Part shown: piece by piece, positions 25,810 through 35,188 of the stretch
How the letters are laid out: the number at the start of each line of letters is the position of its first letter
Numbering within the stretch: position 1 is the first letter of the stretch
Notes under the pieces: model-generated
The model's input: the letters and a program-made list of their open reading frames with translations, nothing else
Told to the model about the DNA's origin: nothing
Databases searched by the model: none
Program-made: the position numbers and the translations under genes
From: Polyangiaceae bacterium
GTDB lineage: Bacteria > Myxococcota_A > Polyangia > Polyangiales > Polyangiaceae
Length of the DNA: 64,000 nt
NCBI GenBank assembly: GCA_016712345.1
Contig: JADJRH010000011.1
Location: 558,001 to 622,000, forward strand
Direction of reading: 5' to 3'

Positions 25810-27135
25810 GTGCCGACCGTGCGCTTTGAACGAGTGCTTTGGGCATGTGTACTTCTTTCGGCGTGTGACGGAGGCACCACCGGCTCCGGTGGTGAAGGCG
25901 GGAGCGGTGGGAGCGGAGCCTCCGGGGGAAGCGGTGGAGAAGGCGCCGGCCCTCCCCAATTGATTGTTGTGCCGGGGGTACCCACTCAAACGGGTGATGA
26001 ACCGGACCAGGCTTCTTTTTTGGTGGAGGGCTACGCAACAGCCGCTGCATCAAGGGGAGCCACGGCGGTTGTTGGAACAAGTGTGGCCGTGTTTGGGGCA
26101 GAAATTACTGGAACCACCGAATTTCCAATTGTGGGTGATGAACCTGACTTGGCGTTTGACACGGGGATAGTGTCGGCGGCAACCCCCATTGAGACGGGTG
26201 TACTCATTGCGGCGGAAACGGGCCTTTATGTGGCTCTTGACGGCGTGTTAACCCGCTCAAACGGGCATGAATCGCTTCACCCCATGGGCATTGTTGGGAT
26301 GAGTACACGTCTCGCCGACGACGACGCAAGCGGTGAAGCCGAAGCGTACGTGGTGCTTCAAACTCAAGAAGGGGTGGTTGAGTGGCAGAGTGGAGAAACA
26401 ATCCATTGGACGGTGGGGGATGAAACCGGCGTTCCAAGTGCGGCTCTCGGTCAAAAAGATATGCTTTTTGCGGCCTGGAACAACCGCGTTTACGAAGTTG
26501 ATAAAGGGTCGCAACTTGGCTACCCGCTGGTGTTTGACATTGGCAAGGTAGGTGAAATGGCCTGTTCGAGTCGCGCGTGTGACGCGGGGTCAAATGTGTA
26601 CTTTGCGTCCGACAAAGGACTTGTGGAGCGAAGCGCAGGCGGGCAGTATGTTCTTTATACTCTGGCGCCTGACGGCGAACCCGGGGTGGCGGTGTCAGGT
26701 TTTGCGCTCGATGATTCTAAGCAGCGGCTTTACGCGGTGACAAAAGGCGGTTTGTTGCGCGTGCGAGCCGGGCATATTCCCGACAAAGTATCGAGTTTGG
26801 TTGAGTCTGATATGGCTGCCGTGGCAACGGTAGAAAAGAGCGGCGATGTATGGGTGTTTTCGGGCACCTCGGCAACGCGGTTTGCCACCGGTTCGCCTCT
26901 CAGCTTTGCAACCGATATAGAGCCGATCATGGGTGAGTATTGCGCTCCTTGCCACAAGACCGGGCAAAACGGCGCCCCCAAGATCGACTTTGAAGCGTAT
27001 GACGAAATGGTGGCCATTGCCGACAAAGCATTGATGCGCATTCAAGACGGGTCAATGCCGCCCGCAACCTGGCCCCAGGTGCCCAAAGAAAAAGTGCAGT
27101 TGATTGTTGACTGGATTACCACCAAAGCACCGTGA
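25810..27135 (+). CDS. Surface lipoprotein with Gly-rich linker and C-terminal c-type haem motif
   Basis: 441 residues, GTG start. Signal W-A-C-V-L-L-S-A-C gives a lipobox; a Gly/Ser-rich linker (about 25-48) follows, then a region of repeated beta-strand units (about 60-350) that looks like a beta-propeller, and a C-terminal cytochrome-like part with C-A-P-C-H (Cys378, Cys381, His382) and later G-S-M-P-P (possible distal Met). Divergent from the haem-motif operon with a 172-bp shared upstream region, so the two haem proteins probably act together. Confidence 0.75.
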   Translation: MPTVRFERVLWACVLLSACDGGTTGSGGEGGSGGSGASGGSGGEGAGPPQLIVVPGVPTQTGDEPDQASFLVEGYATAAASRGATAVVGTSVAVFGAEITGTTEFPIVGDEPDLAFDTGIVSAATPIETGVLIAAETGLYVALDGVLTRSNGHESLHPMGIVGMSTRLADDDASGEAEAYVVLQTQEGVVEWQSGETIHWTVGDETGVPSAALGQKDMLFAAWNNRVYEVDKGSQLGYPLVFDIGKVGEMACSSRACDAGSNVYFASDKGLVERSAGGQYVLYTLAPDGEPGVAVSGFALDDSKQRLYAVTKGGLLRVRAGHIPDKVSSLVESDMAAVATVEKSGDVWVFSGTSATRFATGSPLSFATDIEPIMGEYCAPCHKTGQNGAPKIDFEAYDEMVAIADKALMRIQDGSMPPATWPQVPKEKVQLIVDWITTKAP

Positions 27136-27140
27136 CGCCT

Positions 27141-27356
27141 CGCGACGACCTGAAATGTCTCGATGCCTGACACGTCGTAATCAACACGGAGGCACGGAGA
27201 TCACGGAGATCCACGGAGTTTTTTGTATTTTAGGCTGCAATAGGCTTGCATCAGCTAGACAAAAACTTGTCAGGTTTGGGATCGCGGCTGATGTGTACCC
27301 GCAGCGAAAGAAACAAAACCCTCCGTGTCCCTCCGTGACTCCTAGGTAACTTCCCT
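27141..27356 (+). repeat. CACGGAG fold-back repeat, copy 2, left part
   Basis: Starts near GACCTGAAATG (27147) with CCTGACACGTCGTAATCAAC and GGAGGCACGGAGATCACGG, then CGGCTGATGTGTAC and CTCCGTGTCCCTCCGTG. It matches 39972-40175 closely and can fold on itself through the CACGGAG/CTCCGTG ends. Compared with the continuous copy at 39972-40260 it is interrupted after CTCCGTGAC by repeat B. Confidence 0.75.
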
Positions 27357-27592
27357 TTAGCGGAACGTTCTGCAAGGCACGGATCCAGTCTTGTCGAGAC
27401 GTTTGGGACACCCTTGCCCGTCGCCAAGCGGAAAAGCGAACAGCGTGGCGCGTCGGGTTCTCCAGATGGAGTTCTGTGGCGAGCGCAGCCACGACGAAAA
27501 CGAGAGACCGGCGAGACCGGTCGATGGCGACGTGATGGACATCTCAAGTCGCCGGACCTCCCAGAACGGGCTCTTTTCTGCTGCATCGACAA
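27357..27592 (-). repeat. Dispersed repeat B, copy 2 (inverted)
   Basis: Reverse complement resembles 19490-19700 over about 190 bp (for example CACAGAACTCCAT and GCTTTTCCGCTTGGCG). It splits the fold-back repeat around it. Together with the flanking fold-back pieces it fills the 592-bp gap 27136-27727; no gene was seen there. Confidence 0.65.
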
Positions 27593-27639
27593 CTCAACCG
27601 CAACGAGTTACTCGCCGTTCGAATGAGGCGCATGCGCCG

Positions 27640-27735
27640 CTGGGGAACTCCGTGGTGAAGAGACGTCACAGGGATCGAAAGCGCGTCAGGTCGTTGCGTG
27701 ACGCGTGAGCCGTCGCTCTGGGGGGAGTTACCCAG
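27640..27735 (+). repeat. CACGGAG fold-back repeat, copy 2, right part
   Basis: CCGTGGTGAAGAGACGTCACAG and GAGCCGTCGCTCTG match 40170-40250 (GGTGGTGAAGAGATGTCACAG, CAGTCGTCGCTCTG). This is the distal end of the element whose left part ends at 27356. It abuts the stop of the small membrane protein gene. Confidence 0.65.
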
Positions 27736-27985
27736 GAGGCAGCTGCGCACGGCGCTTTTCGATTGTGTACACAAGAAACGTGCCGAGCAAAAGACCGGGA
27801 ACCAAAAAGTACGCTAAAAAGCGGACTAGATAAAAGAGAACGCTCAAGGGTAAGATCCAAACCAGCGTGTTGCCGTGCGGCGAGAGCATGTGCTCTACCA
27901 ATCCAAGCGAGTTGAGAAGGTAAGCTCCCGCCCAGTTGAGTATAACCGCGGCGGCGCAGAAAAATAGCGTTTTTTTGGGGATCAC
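27728..27985 (-). CDS. Small membrane protein
   Basis: 85 residues with two or three hydrophobic helices (about 5-28, 40-60 and 62-72). No family recognised. Its start overlaps the stop of the upstream gene in an ATGA junction (27982-27985), so it is probably co-translated with and functionally tied to the 388-residue protein. Confidence 0.6.
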   Translation of the reverse strand: MIPKKTLFFCAAAVILNWAGAYLLNSLGLVEHMLSPHGNTLVWILPLSVLFYLVRFLAYFLVPGLLLGTFLVYTIEKRRAQLPPG

Positions 27986-29148
27986 GGCGCCGCCTTTTTA
28001 CAGAATTTTTGGTAGTCCCAACCGGCGGTTGTCATAGCGAGTAAAATGGCGTTTCCGAGCGGGCCGCCGCTCATAAATCGCACGCCTGAAGGTTTGTGGA
28101 CCGGTACACCAAAAAGGTCGGCGGTTCTGTACAGACCTGTAAAAAGTTCTCTGTCGCCGTGAAGGCGGGCGCTTCCCATGGTGAAGCCGGTGGCCGATAC
28201 CGATACGCCGAAAACAACGGGGCCGGAGTCGATGTCGCCGGTGCCCGTTTGACCGGCGGCATATTCATGAATGGCCGAATACCCGAGAACCGATGTTTGG
28301 GCTTTTTGCAAACCTGAAAAGAGCTGTTTGGACAAATCGCGATCGAGGTATGCAAGCGCGAGGGCGGCGAGCGCAGTTCCCGAGCTGCGGGGAGGTCCGG
28401 CGGGTTTGCCGCTTTCCCAGAAACCTGACTGGTATAAAAGGCCCGAGCCCGGATCAATCCACTTGGAAAAGTCTTCTTTCCACTTTTTAAAGAAAGGTCG
28501 TTCGGGCCTTCCAACAGCGCAGTCGTGAAGCGCGATAGACCCCGCGACCATGGCCATGTCGGCGGGGTACGCTTCACCTGGGTAGGTTTCAAATAGGGCG
28601 TGTGGGCTTTCTTCGAGCCGTTTGGCGAGCGCCTCGGTTAACCTGTCATGCAGATCTGCCCTTTTTGAGTTGGGATCTACCAAGCGGACCATGGACAACG
28701 ACAAATTGGAGTACCCGAGATAACCGTGACCTTTGCCACCGGGTAAACCATCAAACCCGAAGTTACCCCATGCCTCGGTGCCGAAAGTGTTGGTTTGGGG
28801 GGACACGAGTTCTTCAGCGGCGCGGTCAAGGGCTGCCAGGTAATGCTCGCGTGTTTCAGGGTGGCTGACGACGATGTTTCCCAGCCCGAGAGCCGCCATC
28901 GTGAATGTGCCAAATGCCCATTCACCGTCAAAACGAGCGCTGCCTGTGTGGAAAGCCGTTGCCGCGACGCCGCTTTCAACCTGATTTTTTACATCTGCGG
29001 CGAGAGCTTTGTGAGCTGCGAGATCGCCTTCAAAATAAGCGGAGGCCGGCACTCCACTGATGAAGCGCGGAACAACAAAAGCACAAGCGCTGATCGCACC
29101 CGCAAAAATAGCCAAACGAACGGAGCGTTGTTTCGGTTGGGGGACCAT
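27982..29148 (-). CDS. Putative alpha/alpha-toroid enzyme, membrane-anchored or exported
   Basis: 388 residues. N-terminal hydrophobic segment (about 12-30) acts as a signal or anchor. The rest is helical with repeated aromatic/glycine motifs (W-A-F-G-T-F-T-M-A-A-L, G-Y-L-G-Y-S-N-L-S-L-S-M-V-R-L, Y-P-A-D-M-A-M-V-A-G-S) that resemble six-hairpin toroid enzymes. The order of elements is loosely like linalool dehydratase/isomerase-type proteins, but similarity by eye is weak and no activity is claimed. Coupled to the small membrane protein downstream and divergent from the kinase gene at 29262. Confidence 0.6.
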   Translation of the reverse strand: MVPQPKQRSVRLAIFAGAISACAFVVPRFISGVPASAYFEGDLAAHKALAADVKNQVESGVAATAFHTGSARFDGEWAFGTFTMAALGLGNIVVSHPETREHYLAALDRAAEELVSPQTNTFGTEAWGNFGFDGLPGGKGHGYLGYSNLSLSMVRLVDPNSKRADLHDRLTEALAKRLEESPHALFETYPGEAYPADMAMVAGSIALHDCAVGRPERPFFKKWKEDFSKWIDPGSGLLYQSGFWESGKPAGPPRSSGTALAALALAYLDRDLSKQLFSGLQKAQTSVLGYSAIHEYAAGQTGTGDIDSGPVVFGVSVSATGFTMGSARLHGDRELFTGLYRTADLFGVPVHKPSGVRFMSGGPLGNAILLAMTTAGWDYQKFCKKAAP

Positions 29149-29261
29149 GTGGAGAACCTTACCTCAGCTGCGAGAGAGGAAACTATTGTGTACACAACAC
29201 AAAGCGCTCGACAAAACAGCCTTGGCACAAGTACCCTCCGAATGCCGCGATAAACACGAAA

Positions 29262-31016
29262 ATGCCTCCGTCTCCGGCAAAACCAAGCCTTGTGCCCGGC
29301 GCTCTTGTCGCCGGCAAATACCGTTTGCAAAACCTTTTGGGGCGCGGAGCGGCGGGTGTTGTGTGGTCTGCGGTCAACGTGGCCACGTCCCGCAAAGTGG
29401 CGCTCAAGTTGTTGATCAAACCGGAGCCGAGGCAATGTGAACGGCTGCTTCGCGAGGCGCGTGCGGCGGGGGCGCTGCACCATCCAAACGTGATTGACAT
29501 CTACGATGTCACGTCGCTGCCCGACGGCAGTCCGGTGTTGGTGCTCGAACTTTTGCAGGGGCAAACGCTTCAAGAAGTGATCGACGCGCGGGCGCCGCTT
29601 GCAACCCAAGAAGCGGCTTCAATCGGTCGCGATGTGGCGCGCGCTCTTTCGGTGGCTCACGCGAGCGGCATTGTGCATCGCGATCTCAAGCCGGCAAATA
29701 TCTTCTTGCACGGCGCAAGCGATGAGCCGCCGATCGTAAAAGTGGTCGACTTCGGGATCAGCAAAAACCTTCTCACAACAGATCGCTCGCTCACTGAAAC
29801 CGGTATGGCCGTTGGCTCGCCGGCCTTTATGAGCCCCGAGCAGGTGAGGGGAGAGCGCGACCTCGACGGTCGAACCGATTTGTGGGCGCTCGGCGTGATG
29901 CTCTACGAAATGGTCAGTGGAAGGCGCCTCTTTGACGGGCGTACACATGAAGTGCTGACCCAGGTGCTCGTGGAGCCCATTAAACCCTTACAAACCGTCG
30001 CACCGACAGTGGATGCGGCGTATTGTGAACTTGTGCACGCGTTGCTTGAACGCGACGCCAAAAAGAGAATTGGATCGGCCGAGGTGGTGGCCGAAAAGCT
30101 TGGAGCGCTGGCGTCGCCCGCAGATGTGAAAGCGACGCTGCCTCCGCCTTCCTCGTCAAATGCCACCTCAACCATAGTTACCCCGAGCACCGCTCAGGGG
30201 CCGACCGACACAGTCGTGATGGTGAAGGCGATGAGCCAGCCGCAACAAAAGCCCGTTCCGAAAGCGTACACCGACGACGACGATAACGAGCCGACGCATG
30301 TTGCGCCGATGGCGCTCCGCAGCGCGCTCGCGCAAAAAACTGTTCCGAAAGCGTACACCGACGACGAGGAAGAAGAGGGGGAGGCTACAAGAGTGGCGCC
30401 GGACGCGGTGCTGCGTGCGGCAATTACCGCGTCGAAAACTGCGGACGAGCCGGATCAAAATCGTATTGATACAGTGCGTCCGCCCGCGCCGATTGAGCCG
30501 CCCGCGTCGCACCGAGTGGGTGTTGCAAAAGAGGATGAAACGCCCGTTGCCACGCCGCGCCAAGCCGCTGTGGTGAGTGCTTCGCCGTCAAGTCGACCAC
30601 CGACGAGCGGCGGACCGCAGTCAGGTCGTTCTGCTCCAAAGTCAACTCGTCCGGCGCCCCAGTCAACTCGTCCGGCGCCCCAGTCAACTCGCCCGGCGCC
30701 GCAGTCGAGTCGGCCCACGGTTCCGGGGCCGGCGGCACAGTCCAATGTGGCCGGCGGTGTTGAAGCGGGTATCAACCAGCCTGGAAAAGCCGATGCGTCG
30801 GGGTCCACCTCGGGCGCCGAACATGTCGCCTCAGAGCCGGCAGCTTTGGCGGCGGACGATACAAAACAGCGTGTATCCACACCGGCTGAAGAACGGCTTT
30901 CCCAAACTGAAGTGAAGGGTGATCCGCGCAGCAAAGTGCTTATGGCTGCGTCGGCGCTCATTGCCTTGAGTGTGGTGGCACTGATTGTTTGGCAGGTGTT
31001 GTTTGCGGGTAAGTAG
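29262..31016 (+). CDS. Membrane-anchored Ser/Thr protein kinase (PknB type)
   Basis: 584 residues. Kinase domain 18-290: glycine loop L-G-R-G-A-A-G-V-V, Lys49, catalytic H-R-D-L-K-P-A-N (Asp141), D-F-G at 163-165, and S-P-E-Q in the activation segment, so it should be active. The linker (about 300-550) is low complexity with two K-A-Y-T-D-D-D/E units and several R-P-A-P-Q-S-T heptads coded by 21-bp tandem repeats near 30643-30710. A C-terminal transmembrane helix (about 560-580) anchors it with the kinase in the cytoplasm and almost nothing outside. Monocistronic. Confidence 0.9.
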   Translation: MPPSPAKPSLVPGALVAGKYRLQNLLGRGAAGVVWSAVNVATSRKVALKLLIKPEPRQCERLLREARAAGALHHPNVIDIYDVTSLPDGSPVLVLELLQGQTLQEVIDARAPLATQEAASIGRDVARALSVAHASGIVHRDLKPANIFLHGASDEPPIVKVVDFGISKNLLTTDRSLTETGMAVGSPAFMSPEQVRGERDLDGRTDLWALGVMLYEMVSGRRLFDGRTHEVLTQVLVEPIKPLQTVAPTVDAAYCELVHALLERDAKKRIGSAEVVAEKLGALASPADVKATLPPPSSSNATSTIVTPSTAQGPTDTVVMVKAMSQPQQKPVPKAYTDDDDNEPTHVAPMALRSALAQKTVPKAYTDDEEEEGEATRVAPDAVLRAAITASKTADEPDQNRIDTVRPPAPIEPPASHRVGVAKEDETPVATPRQAAVVSASPSSRPPTSGGPQSGRSAPKSTRPAPQSTRPAPQSTRPAPQSSRPTVPGPAAQSNVAGGVEAGINQPGKADASGSTSGAEHVASEPAALAADDTKQRVSTPAEERLSQTEVKGDPRSKVLMAASALIALSVVALIVWQVLFAGK

Positions 31017-31029
31017 GCTGCCGCCGGGC

Positions 31030-31205
31030 TCGCCGCACTCCTGGTGAAGCGTCACGCCAAGACCTGAAGCGCCTGGACACGGAGGGTCACGGAGGATTTC
31101 GGTTTGTTGGCTGCAATGGGTACACATCATCCGCGATTACGACGTGTCAGGAACCGAAAGGTCTCAAGTCATTGCGAGGCGGCTGAAGTTACCCTCTGCT
31201 GAAGC
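31030..31205. repeat. CACGGAG fold-back repeat, copy 3 (rearranged)
   Basis: GGACACGGAGGGTCACGGAGG (31074-31094), CTGCAATGGGTACACATC and GATTACGACGTGTCAGG, the last being the reverse complement of CCTGACACGTCGTAATC from the other copies. It fills the gap between the kinase and the convergent SDR gene. Confidence 0.6.
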
Positions 31206-32000
31206 TCACGACGTGACGCGTTGGATCATTTTACCTGAAACGGCGGTTGCGACCCGGCGGGGAACAAGTTTGACAAGGGTATGGAGCAGGCGATTTGTCA
31301 TGCCTGGAACGGCAACAGGGTTACCACCAAGAGCGTTAAGACCGTACTCGGCGACGGATTTGGCATCCATTGTGGAAATCGGAACTTTTGCGGGGTTAAC
31401 CCCTGTTCTGCGCGGGCCTTCTGTATCCGTTGGGCCGGGGCACAGAGCCACCACGTCTACCCCCTGAGGTTTGAGTTCATACCAGAGGCCTTCTGCCAAT
31501 TGGAGGTCATACCCTTTGGTGGCAGCGTAGTGGGACGCGAATGGAATGCCCTGAAAAGCGGCAGTGGAAGAGGTGAACAAAATTCCGCCGCGCCCGCGCT
31601 CAATGAGTTTTGGCGCAAATGTGTGGGCGAGCATGAGCGGTGCACGACAGTTGGTGTGAAGCATGCGCAGGTGCTCTGTCAGGTCGCACCCGATGAAGGG
31701 CCCCTTGTCGCCGAAACCGGCGTTGTTGACGAGGAGTCCAACGTCGAGCGCGTTGGTTACTTCTGTGATGGTCGGAAGGAAAGTGTCGGTGGATAGGTCG
31801 ACCTCGACAACCCGCGTTTGAATGGAGTGGAGCCCTGTGAGTTCTGCCGCGAGCGCGCTCAAGCGGTCTTTTCGGCGCGCGCATAGCACCAGGTGTACAC
31901 CGCGCGCGGCAAGTTCACGGGCGATGGCTTCACCAATACCGGAGGATGCCCCGGTGACAACCGCCCACGGACCGTACTTTTGGAGAAAGTCACTTTTCAC
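31206..32000 (-). CDS. Short-chain dehydrogenase/reductase
   Basis: 264 residues from a GTG at 32000, chosen because it leaves K-S-D-F-L-Q-K-Y-G-P-W before the Rossmann motif T-G-A-S-S-G-I-G; the longer frame to 32153 overlaps the divergent gene. N-N-A-G, S-S-T-A-A-F and the Y-A-A-T-K catalytic pair are present, followed by C-P-G-P-T-D-T, so it is a classical SDR that uses NADP (C-A-R-R-K-D-R after beta-2). Substrate cannot be deduced; similar proteins act on fatty-acyl or steroid-like alcohols. Confidence 0.85.
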   Translation of the reverse strand: MKSDFLQKYGPWAVVTGASSGIGEAIARELAARGVHLVLCARRKDRLSALAAELTGLHSIQTRVVEVDLSTDTFLPTITEVTNALDVGLLVNNAGFGDKGPFIGCDLTEHLRMLHTNCRAPLMLAHTFAPKLIERGRGGILFTSSTAAFQGIPFASHYAATKGYDLQLAEGLWYELKPQGVDVVALCPGPTDTEGPRRTGVNPAKVPISTMDAKSVAEYGLNALGGNPVAVPGMTNRLLHTLVKLVPRRVATAVSGKMIQRVTS

Positions 32001-32129
32001 CGAAGGGGCGTAGCATGGGTTTGGTGTGGATGGGTAGATAGAAAACGGCCGGCGTGGCGGGCGCCTGCATCGGCGAGCGCAGGATTTTGATGTATCGGGC
32101 CGGGAGCCGCGCATGGTAGGGTGCCCGCG

Positions 32130-32909
32130 ATGACGGCACTGAAATTGGACCAAAAGCGCTTGTGGGGGATTGGTAAAGTGTGGCTGATGCCGCTGACGGC
32201 GTGCCTTGTTTCATGCGGCGGCGGAGATCTCCCGGAGGGAATGGCCGGCACCTACAGTCGATATCAAACGCTCGCCGCCGTGCCTGTTCCAACCCGGTAT
32301 GAACTGAATCTGACAAACACCGGAATCAGCATAACGGGTATGTCGTTAAACGCGTCGCAGGACATTAAAGTGGGTGGAACAAGTGTTCTCGGCGGGTCAA
32401 TAAAAGCGGGACCGGCGGGGTCGGCGCTGTTTTCCAAACTCAAGTGCAAAGAAAACGTCTGCACATTTTCAACCAAAAATGACTGCGAGGGCACGCTGAC
32501 AAAAGAGGGTGACGGTTCGCTTGTGGTCATTGCCATGGGCGAGTGTCAAGAATGGTCGGGCAAATGGAAGGTTGGAAAAGGGGATGAACCGCCGGTTCTA
32601 CCCTCGTCTTCGGCGTCGGCTTCTGCCTCGGCTTCCGCTTCCACCGCCCCCGCCGACACGCCGCCGACGCCGCTTCCAAAAGCGGATCCAACGGTAACGC
32701 CCTCAGCAACAGCTTCCGCGTCTCCAACCGCCACGGCCACCGCGACTGCATCCGCTTCAACGGCTCCCAGCGGCCCTCCCAAACTGGGGTGCATGACAGC
32801 CTGCAACGATGCGAGCATTGCCTGTATTCGCGACTGCAAAGTGGGCGATCTGTCGTGTATGAAAGACTGCGCGGACAAAGCGGCTCAATGTTCCCAGAAG
32901 TGTGATTAG
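32130..32909 (+). CDS. Lipoprotein with Ala/Ser-rich linker and Cys-rich C-terminus
   Basis: 259 residues from ATG 32130. Signal M-P-L-T-A-C-L-V-S-C offers a lipobox. Residues about 25-150 form a small beta-rich domain with paired Cys; about 160-225 is a Pro/Ala/Ser/Thr linker; the last 40 residues contain eight Cys in C-M-T-A-C and C-I-R-D-C type pairs, a small disulfide or metal-binding cap. No family recognised. Divergent from the SDR gene and 37 bp before the methyltransferase start. Confidence 0.6.
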   Translation: MTALKLDQKRLWGIGKVWLMPLTACLVSCGGGDLPEGMAGTYSRYQTLAAVPVPTRYELNLTNTGISITGMSLNASQDIKVGGTSVLGGSIKAGPAGSALFSKLKCKENVCTFSTKNDCEGTLTKEGDGSLVVIAMGECQEWSGKWKVGKGDEPPVLPSSSASASASASASTAPADTPPTPLPKADPTVTPSATASASPTATATATASASTAPSGPPKLGCMTACNDASIACIRDCKVGDLSCMKDCADKAAQCSQKCD

Positions 32910-32946
32910 TCGCGGCCTCTCGCGTGATGGATGGTATGCTCGCGCG

Positions 32947-33534
32947 ATGGCTACGAAAGAGTTCTTTGTAACAGCGTATGAGGGTACACCGCCGCCGTGG
33001 GACTTGGGCCGACCGCAGCGGGATCTGGTGCAGCTGTTCGCCGAGTTGAATGTGTCAGGTTCCGCGGTTGACCTCGGCTGCGGCACGGGTGAAAATGTGT
33101 TGGAGTTGGCCCAAAGAGGGGTAGAAGCTTGGGGAGTTGACTCCACTCCCTACGCCATTGCCGAGGCTGAAAAAAAGCGCGATCGGCGGGGTCTGAAAGC
33201 TCACTTTGTCTGTGGGGATGCGCTCGACCTAAAAGCGTTGGGTCGCCCTTTTGACATGGTGCTTGACTGTGGACTTTTTCATGTGATCGCCGAAGAAGAA
33301 CGCCTGCGTTATGTACAAGAGCTTTCCAATGTGCTCTTGCCAGGGGGGCGTTTTGTCATGTTGGGTTTCCAAACAAACACCACACGCGAGCGGGGCCCCA
33401 GGGGTTATTCGGCTGAAGAGCTGCGCACCTATTTGGCATCTTTCCGTGAGGAGTTGCTCCGCCCGGCCACGTATGAAACCAACGACTCGGCGGGCGTTCC
33501 CGCTTGGTTATCGGTGTTTCAACGCGTCGCCTGA
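32947..33534 (+). CDS. Class I SAM-dependent methyltransferase
   Basis: 195 residues from ATG 32947. Motif I V-D-L-G-C-G-T-G-E-N is followed by G-V-D-S-T (motif II acidic residue), C-G-D-A-L-D-L, and V-L-D-C-G-L-F-H-V-I; L-P-G-G-R-F-V-M-L is the usual post-motif strand. N-terminal P-P-P-W-D-L-G-R-P-Q is shared with thiopurine/tellurite-type small methyltransferases. Substrate unknown. Convergent with the LppC-like gene. Confidence 0.85.
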   Translation: MATKEFFVTAYEGTPPPWDLGRPQRDLVQLFAELNVSGSAVDLGCGTGENVLELAQRGVEAWGVDSTPYAIAEAEKKRDRRGLKAHFVCGDALDLKALGRPFDMVLDCGLFHVIAEEERLRYVQELSNVLLPGGRFVMLGFQTNTTRERGPRGYSAEELRTYLASFREELLRPATYETNDSAGVPAWLSVFQRVA

Positions 33535-33592
33535 AGTTGCCAAACGCCGCCGGTTGGAATTTCTTCGAAGCGCTGCGTTCTAAGGTTTTTTG

Positions 33593-35085
33593 CTACTTTT
33601 CAGACGAGGGGGGAGCGCCTGCGCTGAGCGGTGGACTCCAAAGAGTTTCTGTAACAGGGATGTTGAGCGCCGCTCGAACGGTGTTTCTGCGGTTTTTTAC
33701 CTCGGCAACGTCTTCGGTTGTTGCCTCGGGAAGATCTTTTACAGATTGGAGGGCAATCACCGCGGCGTCGCGGCCGGCCGCCGCCCAAAAGGTGGGTTTG
33801 GTCCCAAACGCATTTGTCCAATCTGTAAAGCGTGAGTCGGCCAAGGGCTTAAACCCATCGGGCGACACATTGAGCGAAAATGAGAATACGAGCTGTGTGT
33901 TTTGCTCATCGGCAGCGGCCGGCGCGGGTGTTGGACCGATGTGTACAGCGCGCACGTCGGGCGGGCGGACAATGAGAACCACCGGCACGCTCTGACTCGA
34001 TGCGAAACGCGCTGCGACGCGCGCGTCTTCTTCGGCGATGCCGGCGATGATTACGGCGGCACCGTCGCGGCCCAATTCGGTGAGCGCATCTTCGGTGTTT
34101 TCAAGCTCGCCGGCGTCGTTGCGAACAACGAGGCGCGCACCGGAGCCGGGGAGTTTGAGGCCCCACGTGACGCCCGCGGCAACTTCGGCGCTGCGCCTTC
34201 GCGTGTCGGAGTTTCGAAACGAAAGAAGCAAACCGATGGTGCGCGCATCAATGCGAATTGCCGCGGCACCGGCGGCGAGGCGGGCGACGTCATCACCGCG
34301 GCTTCCGAGAAGAGAGCCGCTTGTGGCGAGGAGTTTTTTGGCGAGCAGCGCATCGCGCGTGTCGATGGCGATTTTGCGATGCGCTCTACGAGGAGAAGGT
34401 CGAGAGCATTTTCGGTGCTGCCGCCGCCGCGAGCGGTGCGCTCATCGAAGATCTTGATGAGGTCGGCGTCGCCCACCGTTTTGAGCGCACGTTCGACGCG
34501 CGCCCGCACGAGCAGGCGTTCTTCGTCACCGGCTTCGCGCAACCAGACGCTCATTGTTCTCACTGCGAGCGCGGGCTTTTCTGCGCGGATCGCGGCGGCG
34601 ATTACTTCTTCGTTGAGGAGATCGCGCGCCCACGCGTCGATAAGTGTACTCACGAGCGGTTCGAGAATTTTGAGCGCGCCGACGGCGTCGCCGTTGCGAC
34701 GTTTGATCGCGCCGTCGATCAGAAACGTGAAGTCTTGCCAACTGCCGGGGCCATGATTTTGCGCTCCGCGCGATAGGCGTCGCCCGGAAACGAGATCTCC
34801 CCATTCAACAGCGGACCAAGCCAGGAGCGCTTCCGCCGCGGGCCCCTGACCGTCATTGGGATATTTCGCGAGGAATTTGCGGACATCTTGCGCGACGAGC
34901 GTGCGCTCTTCACGTGTGAGAGCGGCCGACCAACGTTTGAGCAGGGGTCGAAATGCGGCTTGCGCGCCCAAACTCTCGGCGAGTGGCAAGCCGGGGAGCG
35001 CCTTGCGAGCCGTGGGTGCCGGTGAACAGCCGAGGCTTGCGGCGACCACGGAGGCGAGCAGGATTTTCGTGTGCCTTGCGTTCAC
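33593..35085 (-). pseudogene. LppC/LpoA-like lipoprotein (periplasmic-binding-fold), frameshifted
   Basis: A lipoprotein signal (K-I-L-L-A-S-V-V-A-A-S-L-G-C) begins at a GTG at 35085 (ATG 35109 is an alternative). A TPR-like helical region follows, to V-E-R-I-A-K; then the frame breaks near 34375 at GCAAAATCGCC. One added A restores K-I-A-I-D-T-R-D and joins to the second frame, which reads into a type I periplasmic-binding-fold domain (G-V-T-W-G-L-K-L-P-G, V-I-I-A-G-I-A, F-G-T-K-P-T-F-W) and ends at 33593. The architecture is that of penicillin-binding-protein activators. Fourth single-base break in the window. Confidence 0.7.
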
Positions 35086-35188
35086 TTGACGTCCAGAACG
35101 CTCTCCCATACATCGCCCGCGGCGCCCATCGCATTTAGCTCGAAAAGCGCCACCCGGAGACGTTTCGCCGACCGGGACAGAGGTTCTC

